This document shows, piece after piece, positions 39,693-53,300 of a DNA stretch of 64,000 nucleotides; position 1 is the stretch's first letter; each line of letters starts with the position of its first letter. Origin of the DNA: Symsagittifera roscoffensis (Eukaryota > Xenacoelomorpha > Acoela > Convolutidae); NCBI RefSeq assembly GCF_963678635.1, contig NC_087069.1, positions 21,779,138 through 21,843,137 of the forward strand, written 5' to 3'. The notes below the pieces were generated by a model, which was given only the letters and a program-made list of their open reading frames with translations, was not told the origin of the DNA and did not search any database. The position numbers and the translations under genes are program-made.

Positions 39693-40832
39693 CACTAATA
39701 ACTAAGGAAAACCAAGTTTAAAAGTCAATTGAAGTGTTGACAGAAGTGTAATTATTTTAGACTAATTATTTCAGAGTAATTATTTTAGTGTAATTATCAA
39801 GTGAATTGTCCTTCCTTGTCCAATCTTGACATGTTTTCTTTAATCATTTCGCCGTGTTTGAATGTCCAAAATCGTTCGGACGCATCAAATTTTGTCTCAT
39901 CTAGCAATTCTTTTAAATTTTGTTCACGTAGTCCTATTGCCATGCAAATTGGCATGTGACTGCATTTAGCATATACAACCACATTTTCTGTTGGTGTACA
40001 ATCGTAAAATCAATGACTGGACTGCAAAACTGCTGCTCAAAAACAAAATTGCTTGTTGGGGGATAGAACAGATCAACATTTTTAAGACGCAAAAAAAACA
40101 TCTCAACTTTCGGCCGAGCCGGTCGACACACCAATTTTCGGCCGAGATGATCGAAACAAAAAGTGAGCACCCCGACCCGGGTTCTGCCGTTGAATCTCTA
40201 TGCCATGAGAATATAACTTCCGGATCAATGAGTTCAAATGACGTTGATTGTTTCTACCTGAAGAAGTTGCCGCCTTCCCCTTCCCCCACACGGAAATAAT
40301 TTTACAATTTGATGAAACAATTTTTCTATTGGTCCGACCACATAACTTGAGCAGGATTTTCTTGTTGAAATTTGGATGCCCATTTAAAATCATCATCATA
40401 AATCTGTTGGTTAGGACATTATGAAATTTAAAAGTAAGTTTTCGAAACTTAAATTCTTGAGATCTTTGTGATGGAAAGAAGGGTTTTACTTGGCTGCGTT
40501 TTATATTGGACTTGAGGAATCAGAAAAAAAATAAGTTTGAAAAAAAAAGAATGGAAAACGTGAGTGAAACTAATGCTAATTATAGATATTGTTGAAATGT
40601 GGAACTGTTGCAATCATCTTATCGATGTCATTTTCTGGCCAAACTGTTCAACTGTTTTCATTTTTTTCAAATTCAATTGTAAAAACCAATGGCCCTGAGA
40701 TGTTGCTGCCTAAATTAGATAATCGATTCCTACAGCGATCTTGCTAAGTTTCTAACAAGACGAGCCCAAACTGTGTATTTTGTGAAGTGTAAGCGGATTC
40801 TGCAACAAGCAGAAAACAGATTTGTCGCAGCA
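39693..40832 (+). other. Unrecognised DNA before the satellite
   Basis: Overlapping ORFs on both strands (39797-39982 minus, 39934-40170 minus, 39991-40299 plus, 40103-40399 minus). The minus-strand pieces might be a broken gene (LREQNLKELLDETKFD), but no family is recognised and none is clearly coding. Confidence 0.35.
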
Positions 40833-43800
40833 TCCTTAACATTGTGAGATTTTGTTGTTTAATTAAGACACTTCATTTCCCAAAAACCGCGCCAAAAAAA
40901 TCCAAGTTGGGGAATCTGCAAGAAATTGACGGAATACATAACAGTTTGTCGCAGCATCCTTAATATTGTGAGATTTTGTTGTTTAATTAAGACACTTCAT
41001 TTCCCAAAACCGCGCCAAAAAAATCCAAGTTGGGGAATCTGCAAGAAATTGACGGAATACATAACAGTTTTTCGCAGCATCCTTAACATTGTGAGATTTT
41101 GTTGTTTAATTAAGACACTTCATTTCCCAAAACCGCGCCAAAAAATCCAGGTTGGGGAATCTGCAAGAAATTGACGGAATACATAACAGTTTGTCGCAGC
41201 ATCCTTAACATTGTGAGATTTTGTTGTTTAATTAAGACACTTCATTTCCCAAAACCGCGCCAAAAAAATCGAAGTTGGGGAATCTGCAAGAAAGTGACGG
41301 AATACATAACAGTTTGTCGCAGCATCCTTAACATTGTGAGATTTTGTTGTTTAATTAAGACAGTTCATTGCCCAAAACCGCGCCAAAAAAATCCAAGTTG
41401 GGGAATCTGCAAGAAATTGACGGAATACATAACAGTTTGTCGCAGCATCCTTAACATTGTGAGATTTTGTTGTTTAATTAAGACACTTCATTTCCCAAAA
41501 CCGCGCCAAAAAATCCAGGTTGGGGAATCTGCAAGAAATTGACGGAATACAGAACAGTTTGTCGCAGCATCCTTAACATTGTGAGATTTTGTTGTTTAAT
41601 TAAAACACTTCATTTCCCAAAACCGCGCCAAAAAATCCAGGTTGGGGAATCTGCAAGAAATTGACGGAAAACATAACAGTTTGTCGCAGCATCCTTAACA
41701 TTGTGAGATTTTGTTGTTTAATTAAGACACTTCATTTCCCAAAACCGCGCCAAAAAATCCAGGTTGGGGAATCTGCAAGAAAATGACGGAATACATAACA
41801 GTTTGAGGCAGCATCCTTAACATTGTGAGATTTTGTTGTTTAATTAAGACACTTCATTTCCCAAAACCGCGCCAAAAAAATCTAAGTTGGGGAATCTGCA
41901 AGAACTTGACGGAATACATAACAGTTTGTCGCAGCATCCTTAACATTGTGAGATTTTGTTGTTTAATTAAGACACTTCATTTCCCAAAACCGCGCCAAAA
42001 ATCCAGGTTGGGGAATCTGCAAGAAATTGACGGAATACATAACAGTTTGTCGCAGCATCCTTAACATTGTGAGATTTTGTTGTTTAATTAAGACACTTCA
42101 TTTCCCAAAACCGCGCCAAAAAATCCAGGTTGGGGAATCTGCAAGAAATTGACGGAATACATAACAGTTTGTCGCAGCATCCTTAACATTGTGAGATTTT
42201 GTTGTTTAATTAAAACACTTCATTTCCCAAAATCGCGCCAAAAAATCCAGGTTGGGGAATCTGCAAGAAATTGACGGAATACATAACAGTTTGTCGCAGC
42301 ATCCTTAACATTGTGAGATTTTGTTGTTTAATTAAAACACTTCATTTCCCAAAATCGCGCCAAAAAATCCAGGTTGGGGAATCTGCAAGAAATTGACGGA
42401 ATACATAACAGTTTAACGCAGCATCCTTAACATTGTGAGATTTTGTTGTTTAATTAAGACACTTCATTTCCCAAAACCGCGCCAAAAAAATCTAAGTTGG
42501 GGAATCTGCAAGAAATTGACGGAATACATAACAGTTTGTCGCAGCATCCTTAACATTGTGAGATTTTGTTGTTTAATTAAGACACTTCATTTCCCAAAAC
42601 CGCGCCAAAAATCCAGGTTGGGGAATCTGCAAGAAATTGACGGAATACATAACAGTTTGTCGCAGCATCCTTAACATTGTGAGATTTTGTTGTTTAATTA
42701 AGACACTTCATTTCCCAAAACCGCGCCAAAAAATCCAGGTTGGGGAATCTGCAAGAAATTGACGGAATACATAACAGTTTGTCGCAGCATCCTTAACATT
42801 GTGAGATTTTGTTGTTTAATTAAGACAGTTCATTGCCCAAAACCGCGCCAAAAAAAATCCAAGTTGGGGAATCTGCAAGAAATTGACGGAATACATAACA
42901 GTTTGTCGCAGCATCCTTAACATTGTGAGATTTTGTTGTTTAATTAAGACACTTCATTTCCCAAAACCGCGCCAAAAAATCCAGGTTGGGGAATCTGCAA
43001 GAAATTGACGGAATACATAACAGTTTGTCGCAGCATCCTTAACATTGTGAGATTTTGTTGTTTAATTAAAACACTTCATTTCCCAAAATCGCGCCAAAAA
43101 ATCCAGGTTGGGGAATCTGCAAGAAATTGACGGAATACATAACAGTTTGTCGCAGCATCCTTAACATTGTGAGATTTTGTTGTTTAATTAAAACACTTCA
43201 TTTCCCAAAATCGCGCCAAAAAATCCAGGTTGGGGAATCTGCAAGAAATTGACGGAATACATAACAGTTTGTCGCAGCATCCTTAACATTGTGAGATTTT
43301 GTTGTTTAATTAAAACACTTCATTTCCCAAAATCGCGCCAAAAAATCCAGGTTGGGGAATCTGCAAGAAATTGACGGAATACATAACAGTTTAACGCAGC
43401 ATCCTTAACATTGTGAGATTTTGTTGTTTAATTAAGACACTTCATTTCCCAAAACCGCGCCAAAAAATCCAGGTTGGGGAATCTGCAAGAAATTGACGGA
43501 ATACATAACAGTTTGTCGCAGCATCCTTAACATTGTGAGATTTTGTTGTTTAATTAAGACAGTTCATTGCCCAAAACCGCGCCAAAAAAAATCCAAGTTG
43601 GGGAATCTGCAAGAAATTGACGGAATACATAACAGTTTGTCGCAGCATCCTTAACATTGTGAGATTTTGTTGTTTAATTAAAACACTTCATTTCCCAAAA
43701 TCGCGCCAAAAAATCCAGGTTGGGGAATCTGCAAGAAATTGACGGAATACATAACAGTTTAACGCAGCATCCTTAACATTGTGAGATTTTGTTGTTTAAT

Positions 43801-46800
43801 TAAGACACTTCATTTCCCAAAACCGCGCCAAAAAATCCAGGTTGGGGAATCTGCAAGAAATTGACGGAATACATAACAGTTTGTCGCAGCATCCTTAACA
43901 TTGTGAGATTTTGTTGTTTAATTAAGACACTTCATTTCCCAAAACCGCGCCAAAAAATCCAAGTTGGGGAAACTGCAAGAAATTGACGGAATACATAACA
44001 GTTTGTCGCAGCATCCTTAACATTGTGAGATTTTGTTGTTTAATTAAGACACTTCATTTCCCAAAACCGCGCCAAAAAATCCAGGTTGGGGAATCTGCAA
44101 GAAATTGACGGAATACATAACAGTTTGTCGCAGCATCCTTAACATTGTGAGATTTTGTTGTTTAATTAACACACTTCATTGCCCAAAACCGCGCCAAAAA
44201 AAATCCAAGTTGGGGAATCTGCAAGAAATTGACGGAATACATAACAGTTTGTCGCAGCATCCTTAACATTATGAGATTTTGTTGTTTAATTAAGACACTT
44301 CATTTCCCAAAACCGCGCCAAAAAATCCAGGTTGGGGAATCTGCAAGAAATTGACGGAATACATAACAGTTTGTCGCAGCATCCTTAACATTGTGAGATT
44401 TTGTTGTTTAATTAAAACACTTCATTTCCCAAAATCGCGCCAAAAAATCCAGGTTGGGGAATCTGCAAGAAATTGACGGAATACATAACAGTTTGTCGCA
44501 GCTTCCTTAACATTGTGAGATTTTGTTGTTTAATTAAAACACTTCATTTCCCAAAATCGCGCCAAAAAATCCAGGTTGGGGAATCTGCAAGAAATTGACG
44601 GAATACATAACAGTTTGTCGCAGCATCCTTAACATTGTGAGATTTTGTTGTTTAATTAAAACACTTCATTTCCCAAAATCGCGCCAAAAAATCCAGGTTG
44701 GGGAATCTGCAAGAAATTGACGGAATACATAACAGTTTAACGCAGCATCCTTAACATTGTGAGATTTTGTTGTTTAATTAAGACACTTCATTTCCCAAAA
44801 CCGCGCCAAAAAATCCAGGTTGGGGAATCTGCAAGAAATTGACGGAATACATAACAGTTTGTCGCAGCATCCTTAACATTGTGAGATTTTGTTGTTTAAT
44901 TAAGACAGTTCATTGCCCAAAACCGCGCCAAAAAAAATCCAAGTTGGGGAATCTGCAAGAAATTGACGGAATACATAACAGTTTGTCGCAGCATCCTTAA
45001 CACTGTGAGATTTTGTTGTTTAATTAAAACACTTCATTTCCCAAAATCGCGCCAAAAAATCCAGGTTGGGGAATCTGCAAGAAATTGACGGAATACATAA
45101 CAGTTTAACGCAGCATCCTTAACATTGTGAGATTTTGTTGTTTAATTAAGACACTTCATTTCCCAAAACCGCGCCAAAAAATCCAGGTTGGGGAATCTGC
45201 AAGAAATTGACGGAATACATAACAGTTTGTCGCAGCATCCTTAACATTGTGAGATTTTGTTGTTTAATTAAGACACTTCATTTCCCAAAACCGCGCCAAA
45301 AAATCCAGGTTGGGGAATCTGCAAGAAATTGACGGAATACATAACAGTTTGTCGCAGCATCCTTAACATTGTGAGATTTTGTTGTTTAATTAAAACACTT
45401 CATTTCCCAAAATCGCGCCAAAAAATCCAGGTTGGGGAATCTGCAAGAAATTGACGGAATACATAACAGTTTGTCGCAGCATCCTTAACATTGTGAGATT
45501 TTGTTGTTTAATTAATACACTTCATTTCCCAAAACCGCGCCAAAAAATCCAGGTTGGGGAATCTGCAAGAAATTGACGGAATACATAACAGTTTGTCGCA
45601 GCATCCTTAACATTGTGAGATTTTGTTGTTGAATTAAGACACTTCATTTCCCAAAACCGCGCCAAAAAATCCAGGTTGGGGAATCTGCAAGTAATTGACG
45701 GAATACATAACAGTTTGTCGCAGCATCCTTAACATTGTGAGATTTTGTTGTTTAATTAAGACACTTCATTTCCCAAAACCGCGCCAAAAAATCCAGGTTG
45801 GGGAATCTGCAAGTAATTGACGGAATACATAACAGTTTGTCGCAGCATCCTTAACATTGTGAGATTTTATTGTTTAATTAAGACACTTCATATACCAAAA
45901 CCGCGCCTAAAAATCCAGGTTGGGGAATCTGCAAGATATTGACGGAATACATAACAGTTTGTCGCAGCATCCTTAACATTGTGAGATTTTGTTGTTTAAT
46001 TAAGACACTTCATTTCCCAAAACCGCGCCAAAAAATCCAAGTTTGGGAATCTGCAAGAAATTGACGGAATACATAACAGTTTGTCGCAGCATCCTTAACA
46101 TTGTGAGATTTTGTTGTTTAATTAAGACACTTCATTTCCCAAAACCGCGCCAAAAAATCCAGGTTGGGGAATCTGCAAGAAATTGACGGAATACATAACA
46201 GTTTGTCGCAGCATCCTTAACATTGTGAGATTTTGTTGTTTAATTAAGACAGTTCATTGCCCAAAACCGCGCCAAAAAAATCCAAGTTGGGGAATCTGCA
46301 AGAAATTGACGGAATACATAACAGTTTGTCGCAGCATCCTTAACATTGTGAGATTTTGTTGTTTAATTAAGACACTTCATTTCCCAAAACCGCGCCAAAA
46401 AATTCAAGTTGGGGAATCTGCAAGAAATTGACGGAATACATAACAGTTTGTCGCAGCATCCTTAACATTGTGAGATTTTGTTGTTTAATTAAGACACTTC
46501 ATTTCCCAAAACCGCGCCAAAAAATCCAGGTTGGGGAATCTGCAAGAAATTGACGGAATACATAACAGTTTGTCGCAGCATCCTTAACATTGTGAGATTT
46601 TGTTGTTTAATTAAGACACTTCATTTCCCAAAACCGCGCCAAAAAATCCAGGTTGGGGAATCTGCAAGAAATTGACGGAATACATAACAGTTTGTCGCAG
46701 CATCCTTAAAATTGTGAGATTTTGTTGTTTAATTAAGACACTTCATTTCCCAAAACCGCGCCAAAAAATCCAGGTTGGGGAATCTGCAAGAAATTGACGG

Positions 46801-46937
46801 AATACATAACAGTTTGTCGCAGCATCCTTAACATTGTGAGATTTTGTTGTTTAATTAAGACACTTCATTTCCCAAAACCGCGCCAAAAAATCCAGGTTGG
46901 GGAATCTGCAAGAAATTGACGGAATACATAACAGTTT
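40833..46937. repeat. 122-bp satellite array, first block (about 50 monomers)
   Basis: Head-to-tail monomers of 122-124 bp; the length varies mainly in an A-run of 5-8. Each monomer includes TGTCGCAGCATCCTTAAC, TTGTTTAATTAAGACAC and ACCGCGCCAAAAA. Point variants (GTTTAACGC, CATTGCCC, AAATCGCGCC) recur in a regular order, giving an 11-monomer higher-order period of about 1,345 bp between roughly 42415 and 45106. ORFs seen across it are artefacts, as 122 is not a multiple of three. Confidence 0.95.
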
Positions 46938-47944
46938 CTTGAAGCCAAAATCAAGTATAATTTCTGTATGTTAATTACACATTTCCAGAATACAACTACA
47001 TTAGCAAGTTCCGCTGAAAAATTGCGGTACTGGCTTGCATTTTTGGAATCGCGATCAACTAGATATAATTGTTTGTTGCAGAAACCATGACAAAACTTGA
47101 ATACATAACAGTTTGTCGCAGCATGCTTAACATTGTGAGATTTTGTTGTTTAATTAAGACACTTCATTGCCCAAAACCGCGCCAAAAAAATCCAAGTTGG
47201 GGAATCTGCAAGAAATTGACGGAATACATAACAGTTTGTCGCAGCATCCTTAACATTGTGAGATTTTGTTGTTTAATTAAGACACTTCATTTCCCAAAAC
47301 CGCGCCAAAAAATCCAGGTTGGGGAATCTGCAAGAAATTGACGGAATACATAACAGTTTCTTGAAGCCAAAATCAAGTATAATTTCTGTATGTTAATTAC
47401 ACATTTCCAGAATACAACTACATTAGCAAGTTCCGCTGAAAAATTGCGGTACTGGCTTGCATTTTTGGAATCGCGATCAACTAGATATAATTGTTTGTTG
47501 CAGAAACCATGACAAAACTTGAATACATAACAGTTTGTCGCAGCATGCTTAACATTGTGAGATTTTGTTGTTTAATTAAGACACTTCATTGCCCAAAACC
47601 GCGCCAAAAAAATCCAAGTTGGGGAATCTGCAAGAAATTGACGGAATACATAACAGTTTGTCGCAGCATCCTTAACATTGTGAGATTTTGTTGTTTAATT
47701 AAGACACTTCATTTCCCAAAACCGCGCCAAAAAATCCAGGTTGGGGAATCTGCAAGAAATTGACGGAATACATAACAGTTTCTTGAAGCCAAAATCAAGT
47801 ATAATTTCTGTATGTTAATTACACATTTCCAGAATACGACTACATTAGCAAGCTCCGCTGACAAATTGCGGTACTGGCTTGCATTTTTGGAATCGCGATC
47901 AACTAGATATAATTGTTTGTTGCAGAATCCATGACAAAACTTGA
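46938..47944. repeat. 422-bp composite repeat
   Basis: Three copies of a spacer of about 178 bp (CTTGAAGCCAAAATCAAG...ACAAAACTTGAA) separated by pairs of satellite monomers. The first two composite units are 422 bp apart and nearly identical; the third spacer has several changes and leads into unique DNA. A second set is at 55667-56673. Confidence 0.9.
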
Positions 47945-50179
47945 AGTTTTGTGAGAAAAAATTTTACGTTCGGGGTTTTTGTTCGCGGAACCCAAGAAAA
48001 CTTTTATGCTCGACTCTCTTACATTTTTTGAAAATGTTTTGAAATTTGTCTCTGGATTCCAGAGAACTTCAGACTCCAAAATGAGTGCCTATCCAGAGCA
48101 CAATTTCGCCGGATGATGAGAGTTTTAATTTCAACCGATTTTGCAATTTAACCGACTGTTGATGGTTGTACGTCTTTTATGAATTTGACTTTAGAAAGGA
48201 TCTTAATTGGGCTTAGGCAAACAAAATTATGGCTTTTTAAGTTACGTTTTTCCACGTACTTTTGTTTAATTTGTATTTTTTCAAAAACTGTTTTTGTTAC
48301 TCAGTCTGAATGAGCTGTTCAATGAAAACAGTTTAAAATTCTTTAAGAAACGACTGGTTTCGTTCAATCAAAATTTTTCCTTTTAAGAAACGAAAACTTG
48401 TTCTAGCAGATCCGAGTGTTAAATTGTTAAAATATTTCGATCATCAAATTGTTAGTTCTTGAAAACTCGGTATTGATATTTTCTGATACCTCAAAAAAGT
48501 AACAAATACATCCGTGGAAAAAAATCGCAAAGTTTTTTTTGCTTGCTGAGATGCTGCAGCATATAGCAGATGTACTTTTGCTTTTTTGAAAAAAATTTTC
48601 GAAATACTTTTAATATTCAAACTGAAATAAGTTTTATCAAAATTCAGATTTTACGGCAAAAACTTAACAGTCTTTAACTAAAATTTTTTCTTTGTTCAGA
48701 GGTTTAGTTTTTGAAGCGCTCCCAGATATGGAGAATGTAGTTGCTAATCTATGCTTAGTTTTAAAAAAAAATGTATAATTCGTCGTTAGATTTTTTTCGG
48801 AACTTCAAACGACCTTCTTTTCAAATTTACGCCAGATTAAAAAATTTAGGCAGTTTTATCTGTATTTGTTAAACGTTTCTTGAGCAGCGTAGCTTATGTG
48901 AATGTTCAAACAATCTCGTGGTTATTTTTCTCTAAATTACATTGTCATCAAAAGGTTTTTTTTGTCTACTGTTAAATTGAAATTTGCAATGTTTTGCGGC
49001 TTTTTGTTTTTGCAAAGTTCTTTTATTTTTTTCTTGCAACAAAAAATCTGAAAAATTGAACGTTATTTTTTTTTTATTTGCTCATATGTTGGTTCGCTCA
49101 GACACTATGTTTCATTTGCTCATTTGTTTTGTTCGAAGCTCAATTTACTAATGCTTACTTCAAATAATTTTATAAGCGCGAAACTGTAGTAAAACGTGTT
49201 AGCGTGAATAATTAGACAGAAACTTTTAACAAAACTTGTTACCGTACCTAGTAAGTGTTCTAACTCAAATCTGACACTTTTCTTTCAGATCTAAATTTCA
49301 GAACTGAAATAGGTTGTGAAATGTTAAAGGAAGGCTTGGATATTTTAGGAATAGGTTATTTCAGATCCTATTTTCGATCTGAAATTCGATTTTTCTTGGT
49401 TATTTCAGATCTGAAAAAAAAAATCTAATTCAGATCTAACTTCAGATCTGAAATTTAGTTTTTATTCATTATTTGAGATCTGAAAAATCAATGATTCTGC
49501 ACAATGTTTGCAATTTTTTCATACTTTTGTATTTGATAGCTTCTGCTAGCTACTAGCAGGCTCTCAGCAAAACCTCAAATGGGATAATGCCATTATATGT
49601 TTCCCCAAGCACGAGATAAGCTTCAAAAATACAAATGTAGCGCATGAAACTCAAAAATTTGGCAGGTGGACTAACAGTTTTTGAAAACTTTTTAACACAG
49701 TTGAACAAGAATTTTAATTCGAAAAAAAAATTTCCTTGAAATTATTCGGAACTTTTTTAGCGCTAAATAATCTAAACATAAATTTGTATTGCAGAAACAT
49801 CAAAAAATAAAACCGCAATTGTTTGCTCGAAATATATAATTTACAATTGAACAAAAAGTTTCTCAGATCTAATTTCAAATCTGAATTTTTCTAGTTCAGA
49901 TCCAATGTTCAGATCGAAATTTTCGAAGTCTTATCAAGATATGAAATAAAAAATTTCAGATCTGAGAGTCAAATTATGTAAGAAATAAAGAACTTCAGAT
50001 CTTGCGCAGAAAAAACCCTGGGTACGGATTGTATATTCCGCACGGAAGTTGTTGAACCTCTCCATTTTGAATAATTTTAAGCGAGGTGAAACTTTATAAA
50101 ACTCAAACAAAAATTAAAAAAAAAAATAAATACCGTTGTTTTTTGTATAAAACTCGTATCACGGTTTTTTAAAATTTCG
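47945..50179. other. Unique non-coding DNA, unit 1
   Basis: AT-rich, no gene recognised. Two clusters of the palindrome AGATCTGAA (about 49285-49500 and 49860-50010) stand out. Confidence 0.5.
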
Positions 50180-50326
50180 GGCTCTTTTGCACTTTCCGCG
50201 CCTCTCAAGTTTTCTTTAATTATTTTAAGTCTTTAAATATTTCACCTGTAATTCTGGTCAAACGCGTAATGCTACGATGTGATATAAGAAGAAGCAATAC
50301 GTTCACGATTGTTAGTGTTTTTTAAC
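50180..50326. mobile_element. MITE, truncated at the duplication junction
   Basis: Matches the first 137 bases of the complete element at 58908-59081 (GGCTCTTTTGCACTTTCC start), then about ten junction bases (GTTTTTTAAC), then satellite sequence from unit 2. Confidence 0.75.
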
Positions 50327-53300
50327 AATTAAAACACTTCATTTCCCAAAACCGCGCCAAAAAATCCAGGTTGGGGAATCTGCAAGAAATTGACGGAAAA
50401 CATAACAGTTTGTCGCAGCATCCTTAACATTGTGAGATTTTGTTGTTTAATTAAGACACTTCATTTCCCAAAACCGCGCCAAAAAATCCAGGTTGGGGAA
50501 TCTGCAAGAAAATGACGGAATACATAACAGTTTGAGGCAGCATCCTTAACATTGTGAGATTTTGTTGTTTAATTAAGACACTTCATTTCCCAAAACCGCG
50601 CCAAAAAAATCTAAGTTGGGGAATCTGCAAGAACTTGACGGAATACATAACAGTTTGTCGCAGCATCCTTAACATTGTGAGATTTTGTTGTTTAATTAAG
50701 ACACTTCATTTCCCAAAACCGCGCCAAAAATCCAGGTTGGGGAATCTGCAAGAAATTGACGGAATACATAACAGTTTGTCGCAGCATCCTTAACATTGTG
50801 AGATTTTGTTGTTTAATTAAGACACTTCATTTCCCAAAACCGCGCCAAAAAATCCAGGTTGGGGAATCTGCAAGAAATTGACGGAATACATAACAGTTTG
50901 TCGCAGCATCCTTAACATTGTGAGATTTTGTTGTTTAATTAAAACACTTCATTTCCCAAAATCGCGCCAAAAAATCCAGGTTGGGGAATCTGCAAGAAAT
51001 TGACGGAATACATAACAGTTTGTCGCAGCATCCTTAACATTGTGAGATTTTGTTGTTTAATTAAAACACTTCATTTCCCAAAATCGCGCCAAAAAATCCA
51101 GGTTGGGGAATCTGCAAGAAATTGACGGAATACATAACAGTTTAACGCAGCATCCTTAACATTGTGAGATTTTGTTGTTTAATTAAGACACTTCATTTCC
51201 CAAAACCGCGCCAAAAAAATCTAAGTTGGGGAATCTGCAAGAAATTGACGGAATACATAACAGTTTGTCGCAGCATCCTTAACATTGTGAGATTTTGTTG
51301 TTTAATTAAGACACTTCATTTCCCAAAACCGCGCCAAAAATCCAGGTTGGGGAATCTGCAAGAAATTGACGGAATACATAACAGTTTGTCGCAGCATCCT
51401 TAACATTGTGAGATTTTGTTGTTTAATTAAGACACTTCATTTCCCAAAACCGCGCCAAAAAATCCAGGTTGGGGAATCTGCAAGAAATTGACGGAATACA
51501 TAACAGTTTGTCGCAGCATCCTTAACATTGTGAGATTTTGTTGTTTAATTAAGACAGTTCATTGCCCAAAACCGCGCCAAAAAAAATCCAAGTTGGGGAA
51601 TCTGCAAGAAATTGACGGAATACATAACAGTTTGTCGCAGCATCCTTAACATTGTGAGATTTTGTTGTTTAATTAAGACACTTCATTTCCCAAAACCGCG
51701 CCAAAAAATCCAGGTTGGGGAATCTGCAAGAAATTGACGGAATACATAACAGTTTGTCGCAGCATCCTTAACATTGTGAGATTTTGTTGTTTAATTAAAA
51801 CACTTCATTTCCCAAAATCGCGCCAAAAAATCCAGGTTGGGGAATCTGCAAGAAATTGACGGAATACATAACAGTTTGTCGCAGCATCCTTAACATTGTG
51901 AGATTTTGTTGTTTAATTAAAACACTTCATTTCCCAAAATCGCGCCAAAAAATCCAGGTTGGGGAATCTGCAAGAAATTGACGGAATACATAACAGTTTG
52001 TCGCAGCATCCTTAACATTGTGAGATTTTGTTGTTTAATTAAAACACTTCATTTCCCAAAATCGCGCCAAAAAATCCAGGTTGGGGAATCTGCAAGAAAT
52101 TGACGGAATACATAACAGTTTAACGCAGCATCCTTAACATTGTGAGATTTTGTTGTTTAATTAAGACACTTCATTTCCCAAAACCGCGCCAAAAAATCCA
52201 GGTTGGGGAATCTGCAAGAAATTGACGGAATACATAACAGTTTGTCGCAGCATCCTTAACATTGTGAGATTTTGTTGTTTAATTAAGACAGTTCATTGCC
52301 CAAAACCGCGCCAAAAAAAATCCAAGTTGGGGAATCTGCAAGAAATTGACGGAATACATAACAGTTTGTCGCAGCATCCTTAACATTGTGAGATTTTGTT
52401 GTTTAATTAAAACACTTCATTTCCCAAAATCGCGCCAAAAAATCCAGGTTGGGGAATCTGCAAGAAATTGACGGAATACATAACAGTTTAACGCAGCATC
52501 CTTAACATTGTGAGATTTTGTTGTTTAATTAAGACACTTCATTTCCCAAAACCGCGCCAAAAAATCCAGGTTGGGGAATCTGCAAGAAATTGACGGAATA
52601 CATAACAGTTTGTCGCAGCATCCTTAACATTGTGAGATTTTGTTGTTTAATTAAGACACTTCATTTCCCAAAACCGCGCCAAAAAATCCAAGTTGGGGAA
52701 ACTGCAAGAAATTGACGGAATACATAACAGTTTGTCGCAGCATCCTTAACATTGTGAGATTTTGTTGTTTAATTAAGACACTTCATTTCCCAAAACCGCG
52801 CCAAAAAATCCAGGTTGGGGAATCTGCAAGAAATTGACGGAATACATAACAGTTTGTCGCAGCATCCTTAACATTGTGAGATTTTGTTGTTTAATTAACA
52901 CACTTCATTGCCCAAAACCGCGCCAAAAAAAATCCAAGTTGGGGAATCTGCAAGAAATTGACGGAATACATAACAGTTTGTCGCAGCATCCTTAACATTA
53001 TGAGATTTTGTTGTTTAATTAAGACACTTCATTTCCCAAAACCGCGCCAAAAAATCCAGGTTGGGGAATCTGCAAGAAATTGACGGAATACATAACAGTT
53101 TGTCGCAGCATCCTTAACATTGTGAGATTTTGTTGTTTAATTAAAACACTTCATTTCCCAAAATCGCGCCAAAAAATCCAGGTTGGGGAATCTGCAAGAA
53201 ATTGACGGAATACATAACAGTTTGTCGCAGCTTCCTTAACATTGTGAGATTTTGTTGTTTAATTAAAACACTTCATTTCCCAAAATCGCGCCAAAAAATC

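Larger units (their letters stand above)
41598..50326. repeat. 8,729-bp tandem duplication, unit 1
   Basis: Every landmark in this unit recurs 8,729 bases later: monomer variants (44271/53000, 44502/53231), composite repeats, and the unique 2.4 kb. The only difference noticed is one base in an A-run near 50125. The left breakpoint is inside a satellite monomer, the right one inside a MITE. Confidence 0.9.

Noticed and set aside
40833-46937. CRISPR-like array
   Set aside because: No unique spacers between repeats; the whole 122 bp is repeated, and the window is eukaryotic.
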